DNA of 34,912 nt from Candidatus Bathyarchaeota archaeon (GCA_026015185.1 JAOZGX010000104.1:1-34912), one strand, 5' to 3'; positions 17,142-24,512 are shown, numbered from the stretch's first letter. Numbers and translations: made by a program. Notes: generated from the sequence alone by a model not told the origin.

Positions 17142-17975
17142 TTATTTCGGTTTTTCCATTAACTTCCTCTTTTCAGCTCTAGTTCCATCTTTAGAGTGTG
17201 GATTCCTGAACACTGCATCGTTGCTTTTTTCAATTTCTCTAGCTTCGTCAGCGAGCTTTGCTGCTGTACGTATTAATTCATGTGCAGTGGCCACAGTAGC
17301 GGTGTATTGTTCCCAATCTTTTTGCTTGAAACAACCTTCAACTGAAAGTTTACCTACCTTCTCAGCCATTTCAAATGCAGCAGCAGCTTTTGCTTTTGCA
17401 TATGGATTTTGGAAGTTTGCGGCTGAAACACTGACCTCGCTATTTACAACAATTTTTGGTAAGTTTATAGTTTTACCCTTTTTGATCGACTCAACTAAAG
17501 CGTCTATCTCATTCATTAGAATATTAAAAACTCCTGTAATCGAAAGAACTCGGATAACATCTGCATTAAACAAGCTCATCTCTATAGTATCCAAGAATTC
17601 TCTTCGAGCGCCTATCATCGCATCAGATTCTACAATAATATATCCCATGCCAAGCTCTTCTATCTTCTCTAGAGCTCTCTTAGCTGGGCTATCAGATACA
17701 ACCACAGCGGGAATCCCCTTTTCTTTGAATTTTTCCATGGCCTTCATTGGTGCTGGTAGAGAAGCATTTGGAGTGGTTAATATTATTAAATTGGGTTTTG
17801 GTTCAACAACTTTCTCAGCTATATCACTCGCATGTTTAGGAGTTAACTTCGAGCCAGATCCAAATACTAGTACATCGATGTCTTCTCTCTCAGCTCTCTC
17901 ATCAAGAATGAATTCTATTAAAGGGGCTGAACCGATATTACCCACTTTTGCAAATCCTATGAGTACTTGTTCCAT
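17142..17975 (-). CDS. mtd: F420-dependent methylene-tetrahydromethanopterin dehydrogenase
   Basis: Mtd reduces methenyl-H4MPT to methylene-H4MPT with reduced coenzyme F420 (EC 1.5.98.1). The 277-residue protein matches the family end to end: GFAKVGNIGSAPLIEFILDERA at the start, a central GMGYIIVESDAMIGARREFLD block (the most conserved Mtd region), MSLFNADVIRVLSITG, and a C-terminal helical part with CFKQKDWEQYTATVATAHE. Its presence implies that the organism makes and reduces F420. It is the first gene of the minus-strand operon; GGGGATT lies 8 bases upstream of the ATG and a TATA box at 18013-18025. It is divergent from ftr, so both may share regulation. Confidence 0.95.
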   Translation of the reverse strand: MEQVLIGFAKVGNIGSAPLIEFILDERAEREDIDVLVFGSGSKLTPKHASDIAEKVVEPKPNLIILTTPNASLPAPMKAMEKFKEKGIPAVVVSDSPAKRALEKIEELGMGYIIVESDAMIGARREFLDTIEMSLFNADVIRVLSITGVFNILMNEIDALVESIKKGKTINLPKIVVNSEVSVSAANFQNPYAKAKAAAAFEMAEKVGKLSVEGCFKQKDWEQYTATVATAHELIRTAAKLADEAREIEKSNDAVFRNPHSKDGTRAEKRKLMEKPK

Positions 17976-18012
17976 TTTTTTTTAATCCCCATGATTCTAA
18001 AAACAATATTGG

Positions 18013-18025
18013 TTTTAAATAAAAT
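18013..18025 (-). promoter_or_regulatory. TATA box of the mtd-fwdDBAC-mch operon
   Basis: On the minus strand this reads TTTTATTTAAAAC, an archaeal TATA box 38 to 50 bases before the mtd start. A transcription start near 17993 would leave a leader of about 18 bases containing GGGGATT. Confidence 0.5.
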
Positions 18026-18088
18026 GATATTGCAAGATAAAAAAGAAGTGGTCTTAGAAAATCGTAAAATTAAACAAGTCGATATTTC

Positions 18089-18098
18089 TTTAAATTTA
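18089..18098 (+). promoter_or_regulatory. TATA box of ftr
   Basis: TTTAAATTTA lies 36-45 bases before the ftr ATG. A start of transcription about 25 bases downstream (near 18118) would coincide with the GAGAGGAG ribosome-binding site at 18118-18125, giving a very short leader. Confidence 0.45.
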
Positions 18099-18133
18099 AG
18101 CTTGATTCAATTGATTTGAGAGGAGAAAAAAGA

Positions 18134-19021
18134 ATGGCTGATGTGGAAATTGAAGATACTTTTGCTGAAGCTTTCCCAATGATTGCTGGAAGAGTTTTGA
18201 TCACAGCAGAAAACGATGATTGGGCAATGAATTCTGCTAGAAGTGCAACAGGTTTTGCTTCATCGATCATTATGTCCCCAGCAGAAGCGGGAATAGAAGG
18301 CCCAAAAGCTTCACCTAAGAAAACACCTGATGGCAGACCAGGTGTGTATATTCAAGTTTATCATAGAACTGGAAGAGAATTTAAAGTGCAGATGCTCACT
18401 CGTATTGGTCAATGTATTCTAACATGTCCCACAACAGCAGCTTTTGATGCAATTCCAAAGGCCAAGAAAAGGCTCAAATTGGGTAGAATGATCCGATATT
18501 TTGGAGATGGTTTCCAAAAAAAGGATCAAATGGCTGGCAGAGATATCTGGAGAATACCAGTCATGGATGGGGAATTCATAATTGAAGATAAATTCGGAGT
18601 TAAAAGAGCTGTTGCAGGAGGCAATTTATTGATAATGGCAAAAGATCAAATGATTGGTCTTGAAGCAGCTGAAAAAGCTGTACATGCAATTAAGGGTTTA
18701 GAAGGTGTTATCACGCCTTTTCCTGGAGGAATATGTAGATCAGGTTCAAAATTAGGTTCGATGAAGTATAAACTACTAGCCTCAACAAATCATCCTTTCT
18801 GTCCTATACTAAAGAATTCAATAGAAGATTCAATGTTGCCGGCTGGAACTGGTGCTGTTTATGAAATCGTAATAAACGGATTGACTTTAAATCTAGTTAA
18901 ACGTGCGATGAAGGTTGGTTTAAAGGCGGCAATGGACGTAGAAGGGGTAATAAAAATTACAGCAGTCAATTTCGGTGGTAAGCTAGGTCCGTTCAAAATA
19001 AATTTGAAAGAGCTTCTCTGA
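18134..19021 (+). CDS. ftr: Formylmethanofuran:tetrahydromethanopterin formyltransferase
   Basis: Ftr moves the formyl group from formylmethanofuran to N5 of H4MPT (EC 2.3.1.101), the step between Fwd and Mch. The 295-residue protein shows the standard start DVEIEDTFAEAFPMIAGRVLITA, the TGFASSIIMSPAEAGIEG block, RIGQCILTCPTTAAFD, and the C-terminal PAGTGAVYEIVINGLTL. The frame is open from TTG 18116, but GAGGAG at 18120-18125 is spaced correctly for ATG 18134, which also gives the usual N-terminus. It is the only methyl-branch gene here on the plus strand, divergent from mtd. Length is normal. Confidence 0.96.
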   Translation: MADVEIEDTFAEAFPMIAGRVLITAENDDWAMNSARSATGFASSIIMSPAEAGIEGPKASPKKTPDGRPGVYIQVYHRTGREFKVQMLTRIGQCILTCPTTAAFDAIPKAKKRLKLGRMIRYFGDGFQKKDQMAGRDIWRIPVMDGEFIIEDKFGVKRAVAGGNLLIMAKDQMIGLEAAEKAVHAIKGLEGVITPFPGGICRSGSKLGSMKYKLLASTNHPFCPILKNSIEDSMLPAGTGAVYEIVINGLTLNLVKRAMKVGLKAAMDVEGVIKITAVNFGGKLGPFKINLKELL

Positions 19022-19162
19022 TAAATGTACTGTACAAGCTAATGCTCTTCAGTTCAAAGAACGCTATATAACACTTCACCGCGACTATGTTGTTAGCGAT
19101 GAATAAGAAGATAAGAACGTCTAAAGCTGATTTCCCTGAGGTCAAAGATAAACTCTAAGATA

Positions 19163-19987
19163 TTATGCTCTTTCTCCTAAAGAGCATCTTGGATACTTGC
19201 AGTCTTTACATTCTGGTGGATCAGCTAGAGGTTCAGAAGTGCCCTTTATAGAATCTATAAGCCTTATGCTTGCATTCACTTCTTTTTCTGATCCTTTAAT
19301 TACAAGAGTTATTGCGCCTTCTGCGCCACCAACTCCTCCTGCACCTATAGGAATTGCTTCTACACCGGTTAAAATCTGAAAGGCTTTTACTTCATCTATA
19401 ACGGTTCCATTTAAAGGCAATAAACCGACCGGCATACCCATTGAGTAATCCATCTTTCCAATACCTGATTCGGAAGACGCATCAAAAATCGAAGTGGGTA
19501 TCATTTTCTCTAAACCTACAGGGATTATCATCTTTATACCTCTTGCCATTGCAACACCAATCACTTTCCCTATAGTTCCTCCAATTGAACTCCCAAGAAA
19601 AATACCAACATTTCCATCAGGGTCGATGGCATTTGCACCTTTAATGAAAACATCCTCAGATCCCATTCGTTTTAAGACATCATCGATTGGAATGTCTTCG
19701 TAAAGCTTGCCTTTTTCAATAATCCAGTTCCTAGCATAACCTCTTTGTCGTATTGAATCGAGCATCTCCTTCATTAGACAAGTTCCGCGTGGTATAACTA
19801 TTCCACAACCATAACCTTTCTCTACTTTTTTATTAGTCAGTTCTTCTAACACGAATGCACAAGTAGTACTCGAACCTAAGAGTATTATACCATCTTTTAG
19901 TGCTCTCTTTACTGAATCCAGGGAAACTACAGCTTTAGCTATAAACGCTTTGGATTCTGGTGGCGTTAAAGTAATTTGTGCTTGCAT
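19163..19987 (-). CDS. Uncharacterised protein, possibly NagB/RpiA-like fold, with C-terminal cysteine motif
   Basis: I do not recognise this 274-residue protein securely. It has many glycine-rich turns after hydrophobic strands (GIILLGSSTT, YGCGIVIPRG, FIKGANAIDPDGNVGIFLGSSIGGTIG, GAGGVGGAEGA). The KGANAI...GGTIG pattern recalls the isomerase/CoA-transferase (ISOCOT) fold of NagB, RpiA, DeoR and LUD proteins, suggesting a sugar-phosphate or CoA-ester ligand. The end carries C-x2-C-x4-C at residues 260, 263 and 268, preceded by a proline-rich linker, which could bind a metal or Fe-S cluster. It is convergent with ftr, 141 bases away, and has its own promoter with a 15-bp palindrome. Functional calls beyond a soluble, probably ligand-binding protein would be guesses. 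Confidence 0.6.
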   Translation of the reverse strand: MQAQITLTPPESKAFIAKAVVSLDSVKRALKDGIILLGSSTTCAFVLEELTNKKVEKGYGCGIVIPRGTCLMKEMLDSIRQRGYARNWIIEKGKLYEDIPIDDVLKRMGSEDVFIKGANAIDPDGNVGIFLGSSIGGTIGKVIGVAMARGIKMIIPVGLEKMIPTSIFDASSESGIGKMDYSMGMPVGLLPLNGTVIDEVKAFQILTGVEAIPIGAGGVGGAEGAITLVIKGSEKEVNASIRLIDSIKGTSEPLADPPECKDCKYPRCSLGERA

Positions 19988-19996
19988 GTTCTCTAG

Positions 19997-20011
19997 TTTA
20001 GTCTGACTAAA
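19997..20011. promoter_or_regulatory. 15-bp palindrome between TATA box and start of the uncharacterised gene
   Basis: TTTAGTC and GACTAAA flank a single central base. It lies 10-24 bases upstream of the minus-strand start at 19987 and directly downstream of a TATA-like GCTTTTTAAT (20012-20021, minus strand). That position would cover the transcription start, as expected for a repressor operator. Confidence 0.45.
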
Positions 20012-20047
20012 TTAAAAAGCTTCACATACAAGCTTTATTTTTTTAAA

Positions 20048-20566
20048 TCATTTTTCTAGTTTCTTGATTAGTTTTTTCGTCCTGCTTATAATCATAGGAC
20101 TGTCTAATTGAATAAATTCTTGAAGTTTCTTTAGGATGAACGACTTTCTATTCTGATCTTTTTCTGCAATATTTGCCAAAGTTGTTATTGAAAATACTTT
20201 TACAATTTTGCTCTTACTAGTATCAATAAAAGATAATAAAATCTCAATGACTTTATCCCGCTCATCTTTACTAAGATCCAAATACGAGAACATCTGAGCA
20301 ACATGCCAACGGACTTCTTGTTGTTCTATCTTTGAGACTTCATTTATCAACTTACCCCTGAATGGTTGAAGATACTCAGGATGAATGGATTAGACTTTTT
20401 CTAATGCATCAGCACTCCGCATCCTAACTATTGGATCATCGTCTAACATTCCTTTGAATATTTCACCAAATAACCTTGGATTTTTTATGATATCCTCAAC
20501 TACTTCGTCAGCTTTTCCAATGGAACGCAAATCTCCACCTTTCAATTTCTTTAAGATTTGATCCAT
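20048..20566 (-). pseudogene. HEAT-repeat protein gene interrupted by an in-frame TAA
   Basis: One continuous reading frame on the minus strand runs from ATG 20566 to the stop at 20048 but contains a TAA at 20390-20392 (codon 59). The first part encodes 58 residues (MDQILKKLKGG...MLDDDPIVRMRSADALEKV); the second continues without any frame change (SIHPEYLQPF...) into a 100-residue segment from TTG 20350. Both parts have HEAT-type helical pairs such as LDDDPIVRMRSADALEKV and KIEQQEVRWHVAQMF, so the intact product would be about 172 residues, a small protein-interaction scaffold. A point mutation to TAA, a base-calling error, or two separately translated pieces could explain this. TAA rules out pyrrolysine readthrough, which uses TAG. 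It follows the nucleotidyltransferase gene by 19 bases and was probably co-transcribed with it. Confidence 0.7.
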
Positions 20567-20585
20567 TATTCAATGCCTGTTTGTG

Positions 20586-21623
20586 CTAAGTTTTGATCTT
20601 TATGTAATCCATTCCTTTTGCATCTAATGAACCTACAACGAACCTGTAGCTTGTCTCATTATTCTTTATATCAAATACTTTTTCGAGTTTTCCTTTGAAG
20701 ATAATTGTCTCACCTTTTTCAGCCAAATCGGCATAATTTCTATCATAACTGACAAGCTCATTTACATCTTGAATTTTTGAACCTCTGGTTATGTGTGTTT
20801 CTTCAATAGCATAATTTGCTGGAATAAACATGTTCTCAGAGGAATCAATTACACAAGCTTCAGCTTCTATCAGACCTACTGATGAATATTTCTTATCATT
20901 ATAATTTTCAGCTATTTCAGTTTCGATTTTAACTGGGTTAACTGAAAAGAATGTACCTTTGAATGTTCCTCTATTCCACTTGCGTTCAAAAAATATTTTC
21001 AATTGTTCTTTATTCATGAATCTAAATCGTTGCTCTGACTTTAAGAGAAATTCTCCATCTGCTTTTTTTATTGAAGCATCATTATTTTTAAAAATTCTAA
21101 GTAAAGTTTCTTTTACTTTTAGACTATTTTCTTTTCCATATACTGTAATATCGATATCAGAAAAATTAGGATCATGAATCCCAAGAAGAATAGATCCAGT
21201 TATTCCAAAGTCATTAATTGAAATCCCGCTCTCTTTGGAGAGTCGCTTTGTTAAATCTAACGCTTTTTGACTTAAAGAATCTAAGTCAGATGAAACTAAT
21301 AAATCCGACAATTTCTCTTCTGGAGTAAAATGCTTCTTTATATCAATAATTGGTACAGATGGAAATTTAAAATCATAATTATCTAACCGACAAAGATAAT
21401 GTGGATAATTCTTTTCCACGATCTTTATTGATTCAACTAAATTTGGGATATCATATTGCTTGATAGTCCTTATTAGATTGCTCTTACTCTCTTTTGAGGA
21501 TTTTGGAAAATATTTGAGATATGAAATTATTCTATTTTGCGGATGAATATTACCAACCACAGTAAAGTATAATCCATCCCTTGTAAGAAGATGATCTCTA
21601 TCTCTAAAAGTTCGTATTGGCAA
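20586..21623 (-). CDS. Predicted archaeal nucleotidyltransferase (COG2413-like)
   Basis: A 345-residue protein with a polymerase-beta-type nucleotidyltransferase core: G-S at 143-144 followed by S-D-I-D (aspartates 156 and 158) in GSILLGIHDPNFSDIDITVYG, the usual two-metal site. N-terminal residues 1-90 (TFRDRDHLLTRDGLYFTVVG) and C-terminal residues 250-345 form extra domains seen in an archaeal family of predicted nucleotidyltransferases. The substrate is not known to me; RNA, protein or a cofactor could be adenylylated. ATG 21623 lies about 20 bases from a short palindrome (21644-21656). It is upstream of the broken HEAT gene on the same strand and divergent from the CitG-like gene. Confidence 0.7.
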   Translation of the reverse strand: MPIRTFRDRDHLLTRDGLYFTVVGNIHPQNRIISYLKYFPKSSKESKSNLIRTIKQYDIPNLVESIKIVEKNYPHYLCRLDNYDFKFPSVPIIDIKKHFTPEEKLSDLLVSSDLDSLSQKALDLTKRLSKESGISINDFGITGSILLGIHDPNFSDIDITVYGKENSLKVKETLLRIFKNNDASIKKADGEFLLKSEQRFRFMNKEQLKIFFERKWNRGTFKGTFFSVNPVKIETEIAENYNDKKYSSVGLIEAEACVIDSSENMFIPANYAIEETHITRGSKIQDVNELVSYDRNYADLAEKGETIIFKGKLEKVFDIKNNETSYRFVVGSLDAKGMDYIKIKT

Positions 21624-21643
21624 TTCATTTCCACATTTTAATA

Positions 21644-21656
21644 TGTTACGATAACA
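21644..21656. promoter_or_regulatory. 13-bp inverted repeat upstream of the nucleotidyltransferase
   Basis: TGTTA and TAACA flank CGA, 21-33 bases upstream of the minus-strand start at 21623, overlapping the expected promoter. With the 12-bp palindrome at 21675-21686 it makes two symmetrical elements in one 104-base divergent region. Short AT-rich palindromes do arise by chance. Confidence 0.25.
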
Positions 21657-21674
21657 AATCTTATGAAATGTAAG

Positions 21675-21686
21675 CTTTAATTAAAG
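21675..21686. promoter_or_regulatory. 12-bp palindrome in the divergent CitG/nucleotidyltransferase region
   Basis: CTTTAATTAAAG is perfectly symmetrical and lies 42-53 bases upstream of the CitG-like start. The TTTAATTAAA core could equally serve as a TATA box, since TATA boxes are often self-complementary, so its meaning is ambiguous. Confidence 0.25.
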
Positions 21687-21727
21687 TCGGTTGTAATTTA
21701 AGATTCCATTGAGTTGATTATCGATTA

Positions 21728-22663
21728 ATGATAGGCGAGCAGGTATCAAATTGCTTACAACTTGCGATGCTTTTAGAAGTAAGTGCCTATCCAAAACCGG
21801 GTAACATTCATAGGACTGCTGATTTTAAAGATACAAAATATGAACATTTTCTCGCATCAACGATCGCAATTGGAGAACAATTTCGTTATGCTTCAAATAT
21901 TGGTGTTAAAATTTCTAAGAAAGAAATAGAATTAGAAAATATTGGAATCGGTAGAGCGATAAACAATACTGTAAGCGATATGTTATCATGGCAAAGTGGT
22001 GGCAACACTAGCTTAGGTGTAATTATACTTCTAATGCCTATTGCAATTTCGGCTGGTATGGTTTTTGGTCAGGGGGATTTTTCAAGAACAAAATTACGAA
22101 ATGCTTTGAGAGATCTTATCAAATCAACTACCTACGAAGATGCATTAGAAACTATTAAAGCAATAAGGAAGGCAAAGCCCGGAGGTTTAGGAAGGGTTGA
22201 ATCTTTCGATATTACCGATAATAACATAGAAAAACGGATTTTAAAAGAAAAACCTACCTTATTAGATCTATTCAAGATTTCTTCAGAATATGATTCGATA
22301 GCCAATGAGTGGGCAGATAATTATCCAATTTCATTTGACATAGGTTATCCATATTTCATAGATTGCATTAATAATAATCTCGATACAAATAGTGCAATAG
22401 TCCAGACTTTTATGCATATTTTGTCAGAATTCCCAGATAGTCTAGTTATAAGAAAACATGGTATAGAAAAAGCAAGAAAAGTCTCTGTCAATGCTAAAGA
22501 GATTCTCAATCTAGGTGGAATCACTTCAATTGAAGGAAGAGAGAGATTGAACCAATTGGATAAGGAATTTAGAAGTGAAAAACGCAAAATAAACCCTGGT
22601 ACTACAGCAGATCTTACAGCGTCTACTCTTTCCATAGCTATTTTGGATGGATTTCGTCCTTGA
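21728..22663 (+). CDS. CitG/MdcB-family triphosphoribosyl-dephospho-CoA synthase-like protein
   Basis: A 311-residue all-helical protein of the CitG family. Key motifs are AYPKPGNIHR (residues 21-29), matching the PKPG-x-V-x-R block of CitG, and QSGGNTSLGVIILLMPIA (89-106), matching the conserved N-T-x-x-G helix. CitG makes the prosthetic-group precursor of citrate lyase from ATP and dephospho-CoA, displacing adenine to form a ribosyl bond. No citrate lyase or malonate decarboxylase gene is here. The neighbours are a CofE-like ligase and an MptN-like ligase, so I infer a role in C1-carrier (methanopterin-type) cofactor synthesis, which also contains a phosphoribosyl unit. Its stop and the stop of the convergent CofE-like gene are 2 bases apart. 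The family call is firm; the role is inference. Confidence 0.78.
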   Translation: MIGEQVSNCLQLAMLLEVSAYPKPGNIHRTADFKDTKYEHFLASTIAIGEQFRYASNIGVKISKKEIELENIGIGRAINNTVSDMLSWQSGGNTSLGVIILLMPIAISAGMVFGQGDFSRTKLRNALRDLIKSTTYEDALETIKAIRKAKPGGLGRVESFDITDNNIEKRILKEKPTLLDLFKISSEYDSIANEWADNYPISFDIGYPYFIDCINNNLDTNSAIVQTFMHILSEFPDSLVIRKHGIEKARKVSVNAKEILNLGGITSIEGRERLNQLDKEFRSEKRKINPGTTADLTASTLSIAILDGFRP

Positions 22664-22665
22664 AT

Positions 22666-23514
22666 CTAACAATTTAATCTTCTTACAATCACCATAGGTC
22701 TATGAGTTATACTTTCTAGCATTTCCCAAGAAACCTCTGTAATTCCAACGTTAAAATGCCGAGACATGTCCCATACAGTTCTTCCAGCCCCAGATTTAAT
22801 CGCCTTATTAGCGATCGCTGCTATTTTCAAAGATATTTCTGGAGATAAATATTCGCATGACGCTGCAATTGGTGTGGATCTAGCTCTCAATTTTAGAAAT
22901 CTGCCAAGTGAATAAGCAAAAGGCCCTACATTCAATATTTTCTTTAAAGATGTAGGTCTTGAGGTTAAATGTAAGCCCTTAAAACTGAATGATTTATCGC
23001 TATCCATAATCATAACAATTAGGTTAATACCGATTTTTTCTTTTAAAAATGAGTATATCTCCTTTGCTATTAATTTTGGATCTTCTAATGGCAAAGATAC
23101 ATATTCATATGGCAGATTACTTCCATCTATACCGCCTTCAGAAAAATTTTTCAAAGCATAAATTGGTCCAGCATAAGATAATATGGTTTGTTTGTGAGTG
23201 GCTCCCTCTTTTATCGGATAATTTTTTAATCTCTCTAAATTGATTTGATTAATCCTTGCTAAAGGTCCAAGTAAATATCCCCAAATCTTTCTCATCCAGA
23301 AACCTGCCAGGAGTCGTGCCGATAACCCTGATGATATCTTTGCCTCGTTAATAATCCTGCCACGAGCAATTGAGATTGCTTTTTCTGATATTACGAGAAA
23401 ATCATTATCTTTTGCGTGTTTTCCTACAAACTCTAGAATCTGTTTTAGGTAATCCTCACCCGGCCTCCAGTATTTTGTTCTCATTGTAAAAGTTTTATAT
23501 TTGATTTTGGGCAT
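22666..23514 (-). CDS. CofE-like (coenzyme F420-0:glutamate ligase family) protein
   Basis: A 282-residue protein related to CofE, which adds gamma-linked glutamates to F420-0 using GTP. Matching blocks are DNDFLVISEKAISIARGRI (CofE: GD-x-L-V-V-x-S-K-x-V-S-x-x-EGR), EGGIDGSNLPYEYVSLPLEDP (CofE: AGIDxSN...LLPxDPD), and IVMIMDSDKSF (CofE: IISDTxGR). The region between is changed: an extra KIWGYLLGPLARINQINLERLKNYP segment replaces the usual ES-x-VVR part. It is therefore a diverged paralogue whose acceptor may not be F420. It is divergent from the MptN-like gene (119 bases apart) and convergent with the CitG-like gene. The ribosome-binding site is weak (GAAAGAG). The superfamily call is solid; substrate unknown. 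Confidence 0.75.
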   Translation of the reverse strand: MPKIKYKTFTMRTKYWRPGEDYLKQILEFVGKHAKDNDFLVISEKAISIARGRIINEAKISSGLSARLLAGFWMRKIWGYLLGPLARINQINLERLKNYPIKEGATHKQTILSYAGPIYALKNFSEGGIDGSNLPYEYVSLPLEDPKLIAKEIYSFLKEKIGINLIVMIMDSDKSFSFKGLHLTSRPTSLKKILNVGPFAYSLGRFLKLRARSTPIAASCEYLSPEISLKIAAIANKAIKSGAGRTVWDMSRHFNVGITEVSWEMLESITHRPMVIVRRLNC

Positions 23515-23633
23515 CTCTTTCGGAAAACCAACTTTAACATTTTAGTAATCATTAATAATTTCAAGATAATCTTTTAGAGTCTTAAATCAATCTTTTTTTA
23601 ATTCGATGATCTACAAGAGTATTTGAATCCAAT

Positions 23634-24512
23634 ATGAAGATCGGGATACTTACAAGAAATGAAGAATCTTGGTGCTCCTCACAATTAATTAAGGCTTTAA
23701 GAAAACGCAATGTGGAATCATTGTGTCTGAATTTCTCAAATTTAGTAGCTAAAGTCGGTGAACTACCTTATGTTTCTTTTAGGGAAATGAATTTGTTGGA
23801 TGAACTTACAGCATTGTTAGTCCGTCCAATTGGGCGTTGCTCAACTGAAGAGATAATTTTCCAAATGGATGTACTTCACAAACTGAATAGAGAAGGTTTG
23901 ATCATTATCAATCACCCTTCAGCTATAGAAAAAGCTGTTGATAAGTACTATACTCTCTCTTTGCTTAAGGATTCAGGGTTACCAGTTCCCAGAACCATTG
24001 CCACAAGAAGCATTAAGGATGCAATAAGAGCATTCAAGGATTTCGGTGGAGAAGCCATAATTAAGCCATTATTCGGTTCAAGAGGAATAGGTACTGCGAG
24101 AATATCGGATGCCGATGTTGCTGAAAGAGTTTTTAGAACGCTAAAATTTTATCGTCATGTAATATATATTCAAGAATACATTCCCCATGGAAATAAAGAT
24201 GTAAGAACATTTGTTGTAGGAAATGAAATAATTTCATCTATGCGAAGGATTTCAGATTCATGGAAAACAAACATAAGTAAAGGTGCTAAACCGACTAAGA
24301 TGAAAATTGAAGGGGATATTAAAGAAATGAGTCTAAGAGCTGCTAAGGCAATCGGATGTGAAATAGCAGGTGTGGATCTTATGGAGACAAATAAAGGCCT
24401 TTTCATACTTGAAGTTAATTCTCAACCAGGATGGAGAGGACTCCAATCCATTTCAGAAGTAAATATAGCTGGAAAGATCATTGATTATTTAATCCAGAAA
24501 TGTGACAGGTAA
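23634..24512 (+). CDS. mptN: RimK-type ATP-grasp ligase, likely tetrahydromethanopterin:alpha-L-glutamate ligase (MptN-like)
   Basis: A 292-residue ATP-grasp enzyme of the RimK group, which joins a carboxylate to an amino acid with ATP. Visible elements are the PSAIEKAVDKYYTLSLLKDSGLPVPRT entry region, the ATP-binding IIKPLFGSRGIGTARI loop (about residues 141-156), IQEYIP-x-x-NKDVRTFVVG, and the metal-binding end AGVDLMETNKGLFILEVNSQPGW. In methanogens the closest-named relatives are MptN, which adds glutamate to H4MPT to give tetrahydrosarcinapterin, and CofF, which caps F420 with glutamate. I favour MptN because the window is full of H4MPT enzymes, but CofF, LysX or RimK cannot be excluded. 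ATG 23634 is the natural start. A TATA-like CTTAAAT lies about 50 bases upstream. Confidence 0.65.
   Translation: MKIGILTRNEESWCSSQLIKALRKRNVESLCLNFSNLVAKVGELPYVSFREMNLLDELTALLVRPIGRCSTEEIIFQMDVLHKLNREGLIIINHPSAIEKAVDKYYTLSLLKDSGLPVPRTIATRSIKDAIRAFKDFGGEAIIKPLFGSRGIGTARISDADVAERVFRTLKFYRHVIYIQEYIPHGNKDVRTFVVGNEIISSMRRISDSWKTNISKGAKPTKMKIEGDIKEMSLRAAKAIGCEIAGVDLMETNKGLFILEVNSQPGWRGLQSISEVNIAGKIIDYLIQKCDR

Noticed and set aside
17221-17985. 254-residue open frame antisense to mtd
   Set aside because: It lies wholly opposite a clear mtd gene, has low-complexity serine/alanine-rich composition and matches no family; it is a shadow frame.
19087-19158. 23-codon ORF in the ftr-to-19163 convergent gap, with a TATATA sequence before it
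   Set aside because: Very short, no ribosome-binding site, no recognisable content. The 141-base gap otherwise shows nothing clear.
19165-19187. Perfect 9-bp hairpin (ATGCTCTTT / AAAGAGCAT) at the 3' end of the uncharacterised gene
   Set aside because: It overlaps the last codons and the stop and has no T tract after it on the minus strand, so it is weak as a terminator. It may reflect the coding sequence.
20390-20392. Readthrough of the in-frame stop as pyrrolysine or selenocysteine
   Set aside because: The codon is TAA; pyrrolysine uses TAG and selenocysteine uses TGA.
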